Position numbers and translations under genes: made by a program. Shown here piece by piece: positions 28,160 through 37,758 of a stretch of DNA of 64,000 bases. The notes below the pieces were generated by a model. That model did not search any database, was not told where the DNA came from, and was given only the letters and a program-made list of their open reading frames with translations. The stretch is taken from positions 1,178,001-1,242,000 of the forward strand of contig NC_014618.1 in NCBI RefSeq assembly GCF_000164865.1. Direction: 5' to 3'. Source of the stretch: [Enterobacter] lignolyticus SCF1. GTDB lineage: Bacteria > Pseudomonadota > Gammaproteobacteria > Enterobacterales > Enterobacteriaceae. Each line of letters starts with the position of its first letter. Position 1 is the first letter of the stretch.

Positions 28160-29515
28160 TTACAGAATACGGCTGATAAGCTTATCGATGCGGATCCGGC
28201 GAAGACGGCGGATAAGCTTGCGGACTTTCACCGGATAATCTGAAATGCTTTGCAGGTCCCGGTAATGCTTCACCACCGTGGTATGCGTACGGATAAGTGC
28301 CAGCTCTTTCTCGCGGCATTCGCGCAGCTGATGCTGCGGGTCGTGGATGAGAATCGCGTTCTCCAGATCCAGCCGCCATGCGCGTGGGTTGAGGTTATTG
28401 CCGGTCAGCAGGATCCACTCGTTATCCACCCACATTCCTTTGAGATGATAGGTGTTGTCATCATCCTTCCACAGGCGGACAACCAGCTGGTCCGTATTGA
28501 CGTAGTACTGCAGACGGCTCAGGAAACGGCGCAGGTTTATCTCGTACAGATACGGCAGAGCGCCGATTATTTTAAACGGCTCGTCTTCCGGGATGTAGAA
28601 ATCATTAGCGGTTTTATCGCCAACGATGATCTCCACCTTTTTCCCCTGGCGCAGTAAATCAATGATGCAGCGGACCAGAACGGCTGGCAGGTTGAAGTAG
28701 GGGGTACAGATGGTCAGCTTATGCTCAGTGCTGGGCATAAGGTTTGCAATCGTTTTATTCAGTACGCTGGTTTTTCCGAGCCCGACCAGCGGCGTCACCG
28801 CAAGCTGTTCGTTATCGGCATCGCCCTGGAAATGATAGCTGGTATCGCGCAACTCCTGGCGAAACTGGCGGATATCATTTTTGATTTCCGGGCTCTTCGG
28901 ACGGTCGCAGCTGTCGAGGCGATTGACGCCGCGACCGTGCACCAGGTTCCTGTCTGCCCAGTTGAACATGATATCGGCCATCTGCGGATTGCGAATGCAC
29001 TGGTAGCGGTCGTAGCGGTATTTGTCGTGCTGATGCAGATAAACATCGTTCAGGCTGGCGCCGCTGTAGAGGACGCTGTCATCAACGATGAAGCCTTTGA
29101 AATGCAGCACGCCCAGCGCTTCACGGGTATTTACCGGCACGCCATAGACGGGGACATGCACATCCGGGTTTTCCTGCGCGACGCGGCAGTACCAGTCGGC
29201 ATTGGTATTCGACGCTGCGGCGCCAATACGCCCGCGCTGTGCGCGATGCCAGTCGACCAGCACGCGCACGTCAAGCTCGGGGCGCTGACGCTTGGCGTCA
29301 TACAGCGCCTGCAAAATACCTTTACCGCCGTCGTCCTGCTCGAGGTAAAGGGCGACGATACAGATGCGGCGCGTGGCGCTGGCGATTTTGGCCAACAGTG
29401 CTTCCCGGAAATCTGCGGGAGCATAAAAGAACTCGACATCATCAACTGACTGAGAAAGCTTAGGTAGTTGAGCAAGGTGTTGTTGATGCTTGTTACGCTT
29501 AAATTTTGACAACAT
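28160..29515 (-). CDS. pssA: CDP-diacylglycerol-serine O-phosphatidyltransferase
   Basis: 451 residues with the two HKD motifs HFKGFIVDD (about 138-146) and HLKGMWVDN (about 357-365) of the phospholipase D superfamily. It makes phosphatidylserine from CDP-diacylglycerol and serine, the committed step to phosphatidylethanolamine, at the membrane surface. The basic N- and C-termini (KFKRNKHQQH; RKLIRRLRRIRIDK) suit membrane or ribosome association. ATG 29515 follows an in-frame GTG. Confidence 0.97.
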   Translation of the reverse strand: MLSKFKRNKHQQHLAQLPKLSQSVDDVEFFYAPADFREALLAKIASATRRICIVALYLEQDDGGKGILQALYDAKRQRPELDVRVLVDWHRAQRGRIGAAASNTNADWYCRVAQENPDVHVPVYGVPVNTREALGVLHFKGFIVDDSVLYSGASLNDVYLHQHDKYRYDRYQCIRNPQMADIMFNWADRNLVHGRGVNRLDSCDRPKSPEIKNDIRQFRQELRDTSYHFQGDADNEQLAVTPLVGLGKTSVLNKTIANLMPSTEHKLTICTPYFNLPAVLVRCIIDLLRQGKKVEIIVGDKTANDFYIPEDEPFKIIGALPYLYEINLRRFLSRLQYYVNTDQLVVRLWKDDDNTYHLKGMWVDNEWILLTGNNLNPRAWRLDLENAILIHDPQHQLRECREKELALIRTHTTVVKHYRDLQSISDYPVKVRKLIRRLRRIRIDKLISRIL

Positions 29516-29640
29516 CACAGTGCGTTTCTTCTCTGTTTAATCAAGGGTCTTCTGTACCATGCAGACGACATAAGCGAGCAATAATACCATTACTACCCGC
29601 TAAAGTGGTCAACATTTCCAGCAGCTTATACGCAGAATAT

Positions 29641-32289
29641 CTACTCTGACAGCTTAAGCGTCAGTCCGACAATCCCGTCTTCCAGCTGAATATCAACCTC
29701 AAAACCCAGTTTTCGCGCCAGCGCAATCATGCCCTGGTTGTTAGGCATCGTGATGCCGTTCAGGCGCAGCAATCCGTGCTCTCGGGTGTAATTAATCAGC
29801 TTTTCCAATAAACGTCTGCCCAGCCCCAGTCCTTTTAGATCGGAACGCACCAGCACCGCAAACTCCGCATCAACGTTATCCGGATCGGAAATCGCGCGGG
29901 TAACGCCGAGGATCTCGCTGCCAGTAGCCGACGAAAGCACAGCAACAAACGCCATTTCACGATCGTAGTCGATCTGCGTCATGTTAGCTAAGTCGTCATG
30001 GGTAAATTCATTGATTTCACTAAAGTAACGGTAATAAAGATCTTCTTTTGTGACCTGCGCAATAAACTGCTGAAGCAGCGGCTCATCTTCAGGAAGAATT
30101 GGGCGAAACAGGCAGCGATCGCCGTTTTTCATCACAACCCACTCTTCAAACTGCTGCGGGTAGGGGCGAATCGCCAGGCGGCTTGCGCTATCGCCGCTAA
30201 AAGGGGCGATATCCAGCGTAACGTCGAGGGCGGTAAACTCATTGCCGGACGCCAGAAGAGGATGGATATCCAGCCGCTGAATCTCCGGACAGTCGACAAT
30301 CAGGTTCGATACCTGTACCAGAAGCTGGCTGAGTCCGGCGATATCCAGCGGGCGGAGCGCGCTGCGCCCGCGTATTTTCTTCCCTTTAATCGCCTGAATC
30401 ACCAGATAGCGGGCCAGGTTCATGTTCAGCGGCGGCAATGCCACCGCCGCCTGTTCTTCCGCTCGCCACTCAACGCCGCCTTCACCGAGCATGATAAGCG
30501 GGCCGAAGAGCGGGTCGTGCTCCACCACCACTCTCAGCTCCTGCGCCCCGGCGCGGTTCGCCATGCTCTGCACCAGCAGCCCGTGGATCCGCGCCTGCGG
30601 CCAGGCCATTTTCACGCGATCGAAAATGGCGTCCGCCGCCCGCTGAACTTCAGCGGCGGTGCGTAAATAGAGCATCACCCCCTGAACTTCCGATTTGTGC
30701 GGAATATCCGGCGAACGCAGCTTCAGCGCGACCGGGTAGCCAATTTGCTCGGCGATATGGACGGCTTCCGCGCTGTCGGCGGCAATCCAGGTCGGAAGGG
30801 TATGTAAGCCATAGGCCTGCAGAACGGGCTGAACCTCATGCGTATCCAGCGACGTCGCGCCGTCGGCAATAGCCTGCTGGAGAAGCTGATGGGCATCGCT
30901 GGCATTTGCCGTCAGATTAACCGGCAGGGCAGGCGTTTCCCGCAGCTGCTTCTGGTTGCGGCGGTATTCCACCATGTGCATAAAGGCGGTAATCGTGCCT
31001 TCCGGCGTCCGGTAGGTAGGGATGCCGGCATCGCTGAAAAGCCGACGGGCCTCCTGCGAGGAGAATTCGCCGCACCAGTTGGTCAGGATAGTCACATATT
31101 TGCCGCGCGGGTGCTGGCTCAGGGTCTCGATCAGCGCCTGGGCGCTCTCGGTTCCGGGCGCGGCGGCGCTCGGCGAGTGGATAATCAGCAGGGCGTCATA
31201 GTCCTGGCTGTCGAGCAGAATGTTCAGCGTTTTCTGGTAGTGCTCGCAGCTGGCGTCATCGCGCAGATCGAGCGGGTTTGCCGCTTCGACGCTTGCCGGT
31301 AGCGCCTGACGCAGCGCAGCAACCGTCTCTTCGCTGAGCGTCGCCAGCTTGCCGTTGCGCAACCATAGTTCATCAAGGGCCAGCGCCGCAGGCGCCGCGC
31401 CGTTGCTGACAATCATCAAACGCTCGCCGCGCAGCGGGCGCATATGGCTTAAGGTTTCAACCGCGGAGAACAGCTCGTGCGTATCCTGCACCCGCAGCAG
31501 CCCCGCGCGCTGGATGGCGGCGTCCCAGGCCGGGTCCATTCCGGCGTTGACGTGCAGCAGGCGCTGGGCTGCCGGGCTGCGGCCGCTTTTAATCACCAGA
31601 ATCGGCTTATTGCGTGAGGCGCTGCGCGCGGAGGAGACAAAATGACGGGCGTCGGTCAGATGCTCCAGATAAAGCAGGATGGCGCTGGTTTTACTGTCGC
31701 GGGCAAGATAGTCGAGCAGATCGTCAACATCGATATCCAGGCTATCGCCGAGCGCGATAAAGTACGAAAACCCCATTTCGCGCTGCTGGGCCCAGTCGAG
31801 GATCGTATTGGACACCGCCGCAGATTGCGAAATGAAGGCCAGCTTGCCGCGGCGTATCGGCACCGGGGAGAAGCTCGCGTTCAGCCCCTGCCAGGGGGCA
31901 AGCAGCCCGAGGCTGTTCGGGCCAAGCAGGCGCATCTGGTAGCGTCCGGCGCAGGCCAGCAGGTCGGCATTCTGCTCCGGCGGGGCGGAAAGAATAATGC
32001 AGGTTTTACAGCCTTTTTCGCCCAGCGCCTGCAGCAGTTCGAGGTTGCGTCTGGCGTGGGTGCAGATGACGGCGAGATCGGGAGTAAAAGGCAGACTTTC
32101 GATAGTGGGCCATGCCAGTACGCCAAGTACCGCCTTCCAGGTGGGGGTGACCGGCAGCACCGGCCCATTGAAACCGCCGCCCAGTAAATTGCGCATCATC
32201 AGATAGCCCGCGCGCTGCGGCTTCATTGATGCGCCGATTACGGCTATCGACTTAGGCCTCAGTAACGCTTCCAGTCCCCGTTGGCTCAT
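29641..32289 (-). CDS. patZ: Protein lysine acetyltransferase PatZ (Pka, YfiQ)
   Basis: 882 residues. The large N-terminal part is an NDP-forming acyl-CoA-synthetase-like region (CoA-binding domain at 1-130, succinyl-CoA ligase-like, then an ATP-grasp-type domain). The C-terminal about 160 residues form a GNAT acetyltransferase with LGLGRRLLEKLI as the acetyl-CoA loop. It acetylates lysines of metabolic enzymes such as Acs. It follows tapT by 35 bp in the same direction. Confidence 0.96.
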   Translation of the reverse strand: MSQRGLEALLRPKSIAVIGASMKPQRAGYLMMRNLLGGGFNGPVLPVTPTWKAVLGVLAWPTIESLPFTPDLAVICTHARRNLELLQALGEKGCKTCIILSAPPEQNADLLACAGRYQMRLLGPNSLGLLAPWQGLNASFSPVPIRRGKLAFISQSAAVSNTILDWAQQREMGFSYFIALGDSLDIDVDDLLDYLARDSKTSAILLYLEHLTDARHFVSSARSASRNKPILVIKSGRSPAAQRLLHVNAGMDPAWDAAIQRAGLLRVQDTHELFSAVETLSHMRPLRGERLMIVSNGAAPAALALDELWLRNGKLATLSEETVAALRQALPASVEAANPLDLRDDASCEHYQKTLNILLDSQDYDALLIIHSPSAAAPGTESAQALIETLSQHPRGKYVTILTNWCGEFSSQEARRLFSDAGIPTYRTPEGTITAFMHMVEYRRNQKQLRETPALPVNLTANASDAHQLLQQAIADGATSLDTHEVQPVLQAYGLHTLPTWIAADSAEAVHIAEQIGYPVALKLRSPDIPHKSEVQGVMLYLRTAAEVQRAADAIFDRVKMAWPQARIHGLLVQSMANRAGAQELRVVVEHDPLFGPLIMLGEGGVEWRAEEQAAVALPPLNMNLARYLVIQAIKGKKIRGRSALRPLDIAGLSQLLVQVSNLIVDCPEIQRLDIHPLLASGNEFTALDVTLDIAPFSGDSASRLAIRPYPQQFEEWVVMKNGDRCLFRPILPEDEPLLQQFIAQVTKEDLYYRYFSEINEFTHDDLANMTQIDYDREMAFVAVLSSATGSEILGVTRAISDPDNVDAEFAVLVRSDLKGLGLGRRLLEKLINYTREHGLLRLNGITMPNNQGMIALARKLGFEVDIQLEDGIVGLTLKLSE

Positions 32290-32324
32290 TGCGGTCTCCC
32301 TCAGACACAAGTGACCGAATGATT

Positions 32325-33023
32325 TTAAACGTTTTCTGCCTGCTCTGCTGTGATGCTCCCCGAATGCTGGGTTTTTCCTGCCAGATAACGGGTGCGAAAG
32401 CGCTGGAAGTGCTCGCCAAGTGCGCCCGCGGCCCCGGTGTCGCCCGCCAGATCCAGCAGCGCGATCGCGACTTCCGCCGTGCAATACTGGCCTTCGGCGT
32501 GAACTTCACGCAGGTGATAGGCCGAGACGCGGGATAAATCCACAGAGATAACCGGCAGATTATCGAGGTACGGGCTTTTACGGAACATTTTTCGCGCCTC
32601 CGTCCAGGTGCCGTCGAGCATAATGAACAGCGGCGGTTTACCCGTCGGCGGCGCGGTTACTACCTGGCGTTCCGCCCCCGCGTAGGAGGCCGGAAACACC
32701 ACCAGCGGCTGATAATCCGGATTCTGCACCAGCTCAAGGAGCGCCTGCGGCGGCTCGGTGCGCGACCATTGAAACGCCTCGGTATTAGGCAGAATATCGG
32801 CGATCAGGCGCCCCGTATTGCTGGGTTTCATCGGCTCGGTATCAAACATCACCAGACAGAACCGGCTTTGCGCATGGCCCGGAGAAAGGGTATCGCAAAG
32901 GCAAAGCTTGAGCGGCAGCAGGCAGCGCTGACAGCGGCGGATGCGGTTGCCGCGCGCAAGAAACGGGCGTGTGGCGCGAGCCAGGCGTTCGGCGCGCAGG
33001 CGAAGGACAGCGTTTTCAGTCAT
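32325..33023 (-). CDS. tapT: tRNA-uridine aminocarboxypropyltransferase TapT (DTW domain)
   Basis: 232 residues from ATG 33023, matching E. coli TapT (YfiP). A cysteine cluster RCQRCLLPLKLCLC precedes the DTW-family core with DGTWTEARKM and the SPYLDNLP stretch. The enzyme makes acp3U at position 47 of tRNAs from S-adenosylmethionine. It probably shares a transcript with patZ. Confidence 0.95.
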   Translation of the reverse strand: MTENAVLRLRAERLARATRPFLARGNRIRRCQRCLLPLKLCLCDTLSPGHAQSRFCLVMFDTEPMKPSNTGRLIADILPNTEAFQWSRTEPPQALLELVQNPDYQPLVVFPASYAGAERQVVTAPPTGKPPLFIMLDGTWTEARKMFRKSPYLDNLPVISVDLSRVSAYHLREVHAEGQYCTAEVAIALLDLAGDTGAAGALGEHFQRFRTRYLAGKTQHSGSITAEQAENV

Positions 33024-33092
33024 GGGGAGTCGTACGGAAAAAACGCCATTGTCGCAGAGGCGGCGGTGGGGCACAAGCTGTGCCCCTCCGGG

Positions 33093-33521
33093 TCAGGAGC
33101 GGGTCGCGTCGTTCAGCCAGCTGTCGAACGGCGCTTTCGGAACGGCGCCGTTAAGCATGTCAACCACCTCGCCGTTTTTGAACATCATAATGGTCGGGAT
33201 GCTGCGGATGCGAAAACGTGCGCTCAGCGCCTGCTCAGCCTCCGTATTCACCTTCACAAAGCGCATTTTACCGCTGCGCTCTTCGGCAACGTCCTCGAAA
33301 ATGGGGGCGAAGCTACGGCAGGGACCGCACCATGGCGCCCAGAAATCAACGACCACCGGTAAATCGTCTTTCAGTAATTTATCCAGCGTGGCGTCCGTGG
33401 CGTTAACCACTTCACCATCAAATAGCGCATGACCGCAGCGTCCACACTTTGCCGCATCATCGTTAATACGTGAGTCCGGGATGCGATTGAGCGCCTGACA
33501 ATTGGCACAAACGGTATTCAT
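33093..33521 (-). CDS. trxC: Thioredoxin 2 (TrxC)
   Basis: 142 residues. The N-terminal zinc module (Cys5, Cys8, Cys26, Cys29) distinguishes it from TrxA; the redox site WCGPC is at 64-68. It reduces disulphides in the cytoplasm, often in the oxidative-stress response. I see no clear OxyR site in the 204-bp gap to yfiF. Confidence 0.97.
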   Translation of the reverse strand: MNTVCANCQALNRIPDSRINDDAAKCGRCGHALFDGEVVNATDATLDKLLKDDLPVVVDFWAPWCGPCRSFAPIFEDVAEERSGKMRFVKVNTEAEQALSARFRIRSIPTIMMFKNGEVVDMLNGAVPKAPFDSWLNDATRS

Positions 33522-33725
33522 AACTAACCTCTGGGTAAGCGGGGGATGGTCGGCGGTGTCGCCGGAATGTTTCTTTAATGTTACGTATTATCGATGAGAG
33601 CGCGTTAAACAACAATCTGGTTTATTCAATGAATATAATAGTCACCGTCTTTGGTATGAAATCATGGCGAAGCGCTGGCACATCGGGTAATCTTCGCGCT
33701 TCGCGCAGCGCAGGTGGAGAATGAA

Positions 33726-34784
33726 ATGAACGACGAACTGAAAAACAAAAGCGGCAAGGTCAAAGTGATGTATGTCCGCAGTGATGACGACTCGGATAAA
33801 CGCACGCACAACCCGCGTACCGGTAAAGGCGGTGGACGCAGCACGTCCCGCACTGAAGGTGGTCGTCGTCCTTCCCGCGAGGGTAAACCTGGCCAGGAGC
33901 GCCGCTCTGCGCCTGGCGGTGAACGCGGTCGCGATCGCGATGCTTCCCCGTGGCGCACGGTATCGCGCGCACCTGGCGAAGAAGCGCCGGTTAAAGCGGA
34001 TCACGGCGGCATCAGCGGTAAAAGCTTTATTGACCCGGAAGTGCTGCGTCGTCAGCGCGCCGAAGAGACCCGCGTCTACGGTGAAAACGCCTGTCAGGCC
34101 CTGTTCCAGAGCCGTCCGGAGTGTATCGTGCGCGCCTGGTTTATCCAGAGCGTCACGCCGCGCTTTAAAGAAGCGCTGCGCTGGATGGCGGCAAACCGCA
34201 AGGCGTACCACGTGGTGGACGACGCGGAGCTGACGAAAGCGTCAGGCACCGAGCACCACGGCGGCGTTTGTTTCCTGATCAAAAAGCGTAACGGCACAAC
34301 CGTACAGCAGTGGGTCAGCCAGGCCGACGCCGACGACTGCGTTCTGGCGCTGGAAGACGTGGGTAACCCGCATAACCTCGGCGCAATGATGCGCAGCTGC
34401 GCGCACTTCGGCGTGAAAGGCGTGCTGCTGCAGGATGCCGCGCTGCTGGAGTCCGGTGCGGCTATTCGCACCGCGGAAGGCGGCGCTGAGCACGTACAGC
34501 CGATCACGGGCGACAGCGTGCTGGAGGCCATCGAGCAGTTCCGCAGCGCGGGCTACACCATAGTGACGACCTCCAGCCATGAAGGTACGCCGCTGTTTAA
34601 AGCGACGCTGCCGCGTAAAATGGTGCTGGTGCTAGGCCAGGAACGTGATGGCCTGTCCGATGCCGCGCTGTCCAGCGCTGACCTGAGCGTGTCAATTAAC
34701 GGGACCGGCAACGTTGAAAGCCTTAACGTCTCCGTTGCGACCGGCGTACTGCTGGCCGAATGGTGGCGTCAGAATAAGGCCTGA
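33726..34784 (+). CDS. yfiF: SpoU-family RNA methyltransferase YfiF
   Basis: 352 residues from ATG 33726 behind GGTGGAGA. A basic, disordered N-terminus (SDDDSDKRTHNPRTGKGGGR) and a substrate-binding domain precede the SpoU/TrmH knot motifs NPHNLGAMMRSC, VLVLGQERDGL and NVESLNVSVATGVLL. A 2'-O-ribose methyltransferase is expected; the target is not known to me. Its terminator has been split by IS4 eleven bases after the stop. Confidence 0.95.
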   Translation: MNDELKNKSGKVKVMYVRSDDDSDKRTHNPRTGKGGGRSTSRTEGGRRPSREGKPGQERRSAPGGERGRDRDASPWRTVSRAPGEEAPVKADHGGISGKSFIDPEVLRRQRAEETRVYGENACQALFQSRPECIVRAWFIQSVTPRFKEALRWMAANRKAYHVVDDAELTKASGTEHHGGVCFLIKKRNGTTVQQWVSQADADDCVLALEDVGNPHNLGAMMRSCAHFGVKGVLLQDAALLESGAAIRTAEGGAEHVQPITGDSVLEAIEQFRSAGYTIVTTSSHEGTPLFKATLPRKMVLVLGQERDGLSDAALSSADLSVSINGTGNVESLNVSVATGVLLAEWWRQNKA

Positions 34785-34786
34785 TG

Positions 34787-34807
34787 AAAAATGCCAGCGC
34801 AACGCTG
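34787..34807 (+). terminator. Left half of the yfiF/ung terminator, ended by IS4
   Basis: AAAAATGCCAGCGCAACGCTG is the left arm and loop of a hairpin whose right arm, GCATTTTTTTT, now lies at 36249-36259 beyond IS4. Joined, the two give AAAAATGCCAGCG-CAA-CGCTGGCATTTTT, a bidirectional terminator. The last 13 bases (34795-34807) are the target duplication. Confidence 0.85.
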
Positions 34808-36235
34808 TAATGCCGATCAGTTAAGGATCGGTTGACCGATCCAGTGGCTGTGTAAGAATCCGGAAATGCTCACCCGTTTCCGGATTTTTTTATGCACATT
34901 GGACAGGCTCTTGATCTTGTTTCCCGTTACGATTCTTTGCGTAACCCACTGACTTCTTTAGGGGATTATCTCGACCCTGAACTTATCTCACGTTGCCTTG
35001 CTGAGTCCGGCACAGTCACCCTGCGCAAGCGCCGCCTGCCGCTGGAAATGATGGTCTGGTGTATTGTCGGTATGGCGCTTGAGCGTAAGGAGCCTCTTCA
35101 CCAGATTGTTAATCGCCTGGATATCATGCTGCCGGGCGACCGTCCTTTCGTCGCCCCCAGTGCCGTTATTCAGGCCCGCCAGCGTCTGGGGAGTGAGGCC
35201 GTTCGCCGTGTATTCACCCAAACCGCACAACTCTGGCATGGAGCCACGGCACATCCACACTGGTGCGGCCTGACGCTGCTGGCCGTGGATGGCGTGGTCT
35301 GGCGAACACAGGATACGCCGGAAAATGATACAGCCTTCCCGCGTCAGACACACGGCGGAAAACCGGGACTCTATCCGCAGGTAAAAATGGTCTGCCAGAT
35401 GGAGCTGACCAGCCATCTGCTCACGGCTGCAGCCTTTGGCACAATGAAAGAGAGCGAAAATGCACTCGCAGAGCAGCTGATATCTCAGACAGGTGATAAC
35501 ACACTGACTTTGATGGATAAAGGTTATTACTCGCTGGGTCTGCTGAACGCCTGGAGCCTGGCGGGAGAACACCGGCACTGGATGATCCCGCTGAAAAAGG
35601 GAGCACAGTATGAAGAGGAGAGAAAGCTGGGTAAAGGCGATCACCTGGTCACGCTGAAAACCAGCCCGCAGGCACGGAAAAAATGGCCGGAGCTGGGTGA
35701 AGAAATAACAGCGCGACTGCTGACGTTCACTCGTAAAGGAAAAGTCTGCCATCTGCTGACGTCAATGACGGATGCAATGCGCTTCCCGGGCGGTGAGATG
35801 GCAGACCTGTACGGCCATCGGTGGGAAATCGAACTGGGTTACAGGGAGATAAAACAGACGATGCAACTGAGCAGACTGACGCTGAGAAGTAAAAAGCCAG
35901 AGCTTGTAGAACAGGAGCTCTGGGGAGTGTTACTGGCCTATAATCTTGTGAGATATCAGATGATTAAAATGGCGGGAAGCCTGAAGGGATACTGGCCGAA
36001 TCAGCTAAGCTTCTCAGAATCATGTGGAATGGTGATGCGAATGCTGATGACTCTGCAGGGCGCTTCGCCAGGTCGTATCCCGGAGCTGATGCGTGATCTT
36101 GAAAGCATGGGACAGTTGGTGAAATTACCGATAAGAAGGGAAAGAGCCTTCCCGCGAACAGTAAAAGAAAGGCCCCAGAAATACAGTAAAACCTGGAGAA
36201 AAACAGCCAGTCAGTCGCTTAACTGACTGGCATTA
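34808..36235 (+). mobile_element. Insertion sequence IS4, complete
   Basis: 1428 bp. The ends TAATGCCGATCAGTTAAG and CTTAACTGACTGGCATTA are the IS4 inverted repeats (16 of 18 matching). The element carries one transposase gene and is flanked by perfect 13-bp repeats CAGCGCAACGCTG (34795-34807 and 36236-36248), in the 11-13 bp range of IS4. The clean duplication and intact gene suggest a recent insertion. Confidence 0.96.
34892..36226 (+). CDS. insG: IS4 transposase (DDE)
   Basis: 444 residues, close to E. coli IS4 transposase throughout (MHIGQALDLVSRYDSLRNPL at the start). DDE candidates are LLAVDGVVW, TLMDKGYYS and the Glu of the IS4 signature Y-x2-R-x3-E-x6-K in YGHRWEIELGYREIK. The gene is uninterrupted. 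Only the extreme C-terminus differs from the version I remember. It runs in the same direction as yfiF, without a terminator in between. Confidence 0.96.
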   Translation: MHIGQALDLVSRYDSLRNPLTSLGDYLDPELISRCLAESGTVTLRKRRLPLEMMVWCIVGMALERKEPLHQIVNRLDIMLPGDRPFVAPSAVIQARQRLGSEAVRRVFTQTAQLWHGATAHPHWCGLTLLAVDGVVWRTQDTPENDTAFPRQTHGGKPGLYPQVKMVCQMELTSHLLTAAAFGTMKESENALAEQLISQTGDNTLTLMDKGYYSLGLLNAWSLAGEHRHWMIPLKKGAQYEEERKLGKGDHLVTLKTSPQARKKWPELGEEITARLLTFTRKGKVCHLLTSMTDAMRFPGGEMADLYGHRWEIELGYREIKQTMQLSRLTLRSKKPELVEQELWGVLLAYNLVRYQMIKMAGSLKGYWPNQLSFSESCGMVMRMLMTLQGASPGRIPELMRDLESMGQLVKLPIRRERAFPRTVKERPQKYSKTWRKTASQSLN

Positions 36236-36257
36236 CAGCGCAACGCTGGCATTTTTT

Positions 36258-36947
36258 TTACTCGCTTTCGGCCGGTAGCACCGGCATCCAGTCAATGGGC
36301 GCTTCGCCCTGTTCCGCCAGCCACTGGTTCGCCAGCACAAAGTGGTTGCAGCCGAAAAAGCCGCGGTGCGCCGACAGCGGTGACGGGTGCGGCGCCTTCA
36401 GCACGTGATGACGCTGACGATCAATAATCGCCCCTTTTTTCTGCGCATGCGATCCCCAGAGTAAAAACACCACCCCTTGCCGGTGTTCATTAATCAGGCT
36501 GATAACTTTGTCGGTAAACGTTTCCCAGCCGAGGCTGGCATGCGAATGCGCCTGGCCTGCTCTCACGGTCAGTACGGTATTGAGCAGCAGTACCCCCTGA
36601 CGCGCCCAGCTTTCCAGATACCCGTGCGGCGGGCGGCTAAAGCCGGGGATGGTTCCCTCCAGCTCTTTATACATATTGAGCAGCGACGGCGGCGTGGCGA
36701 TGCCTGGCCGTACGGAAAACGCCAGCCCGTGCGCCTGGCCCGGGCCGTGGTAGGGATCTTGTCCGAGGATAACGACCTTGACGTCGCCAAGTTCGGTGTA
36801 GCGAAAGGCGTTAAATACATCCTTTTGCGGCGGATACACCGTGATGCCGGACTGGCGCTCGTTGGCGACCGTGGTCAGCGTATTAAGAAAGTAGGGCTGC
36901 TGTTTTTCACCGGCCAGGACGTCATGCCATGTTAACGGAGTGGTCAT
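36258..36947 (-). CDS. ung: Uracil-DNA glycosylase
   Basis: 229 residues from ATG 36947 behind GGAGAGCGAG; the open frame extends far upstream without family support. The catalytic GQDPYHG (Asp64) and the HPSPLSAHRG motif are present. It removes uracil from DNA as the first base-excision repair step. Its stop lies 10 bp from the right copy of the IS4 target duplication, so the original hairpin terminator of ung is also disrupted. Confidence 0.97.
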   Translation of the reverse strand: MTTPLTWHDVLAGEKQQPYFLNTLTTVANERQSGITVYPPQKDVFNAFRYTELGDVKVVILGQDPYHGPGQAHGLAFSVRPGIATPPSLLNMYKELEGTIPGFSRPPHGYLESWARQGVLLLNTVLTVRAGQAHSHASLGWETFTDKVISLINEHRQGVVFLLWGSHAQKKGAIIDRQRHHVLKAPHPSPLSAHRGFFGCNHFVLANQWLAEQGEAPIDWMPVLPAESE

Positions 36948-37086
36948 CTCGCTCTCCTGCGAATAGTCATGGCCATAGCTTAACGGCTTCTTTGTGGAGA
37001 ACAAAATTTCGATCCGCGCTTTTTCCGGTTTATGCAAAAAAAGTTGAATGTTTACAATGATTTTTGTTCGATTGGTGGCGAATAAA

Positions 37087-37100
37087 TTGATCTGAAACAA
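37087..37100 (+). promoter_or_regulatory. Upstream FNR site of grcA
   Basis: TTGAT-CTGA-AACAA, nine of ten consensus bases. Its centre lies exactly 53 bp upstream of the proximal site, equal to the -93.5/-40.5 arrangement known for E. coli yfiD. Confidence 0.8.
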
Positions 37101-37139
37101 TAAAATCAGCACATAACCATCATGGTGGTGTGGTTTTTA

Positions 37140-37153
37140 TTGATTTAAATCAA
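37140..37153 (+). promoter_or_regulatory. Proximal FNR site of grcA
   Basis: TTGAT-TTAA-ATCAA is a perfect FNR box. By analogy with yfiD it would be centred at -40.5 and activate grcA without oxygen. Confidence 0.92.
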
Positions 37154-37265
37154 TGAATCAAGGGTGTGCGACTGATATATATACACTCAAGCAACAATGG
37201 TTTTACCAATTGGCCAGGACCCGGTCAGTTAAAAACGAATATACAGAGCCCAAGGGAGGCATCAA

Positions 37266-37649
37266 ATGATTACTGGTATCCAGATTACTAAAGCTGCCAA
37301 CGACGACCTGCTGAACTCATTCTGGCTGCTGGACAGCGAGAAAGGCGAAGCTCGTTGCCTGTGCGCAAAAGGCGGTTTCACTGAAGATCAGGTTGTCGCA
37401 GTCAGCAAGCTGGGCGACATCGAATACCGTGAAATTCCGGTAGACGTGAAGCCGGAAGTGCGTGTGGAAGGCGGTCAGCACCTGAACGTTAACGTGCTGC
37501 GTCGCGAAACACTGGAAGATGCGGTTAAACACCCGGAAAAATACCCGCAGCTGACCATCCGCGTTTCCGGTTATGCGGTGCGTTTCAACTCTCTGACGCC
37601 AGAGCAGCAGCGCGACGTTATTGCCCGTACGTTTACCGAAAGCCTGTAA
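37266..37649 (+). CDS. grcA: Autonomous glycyl radical cofactor GrcA (YfiD)
   Basis: 127 residues; the C-terminal half mimics the end of pyruvate formate-lyase, with the glycyl radical residue Gly102 in RVSGYAVRF. It replaces the oxygen-cleaved C-terminal piece of PflB and restores activity. AAGGGAGG precedes the ATG. Two FNR sites upstream indicate anaerobic induction. Confidence 0.98.
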   Translation: MITGIQITKAANDDLLNSFWLLDSEKGEARCLCAKGGFTEDQVVAVSKLGDIEYREIPVDVKPEVRVEGGQHLNVNVLRRETLEDAVKHPEKYPQLTIRVSGYAVRFNSLTPEQQRDVIARTFTESL

Positions 37650-37711
37650 TTTCTCAGGGGTGGGAAATATAAGGTATCGGGAATATCGCGCAGTAACCCG
37701 ATAGCGTATCG

Positions 37712-37743
37712 CGGAGAATGCCCAGGGCATTCTCCGTTTTTTT
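37712..37743 (+). terminator. grcA terminator
   Basis: CGGAGAATGCCC and GGGCATTCTCCG form a 12-bp perfect stem followed by seven T. Confidence 0.93.
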
Positions 37744-37758
37744 ATGCGTGTCAGCAGG

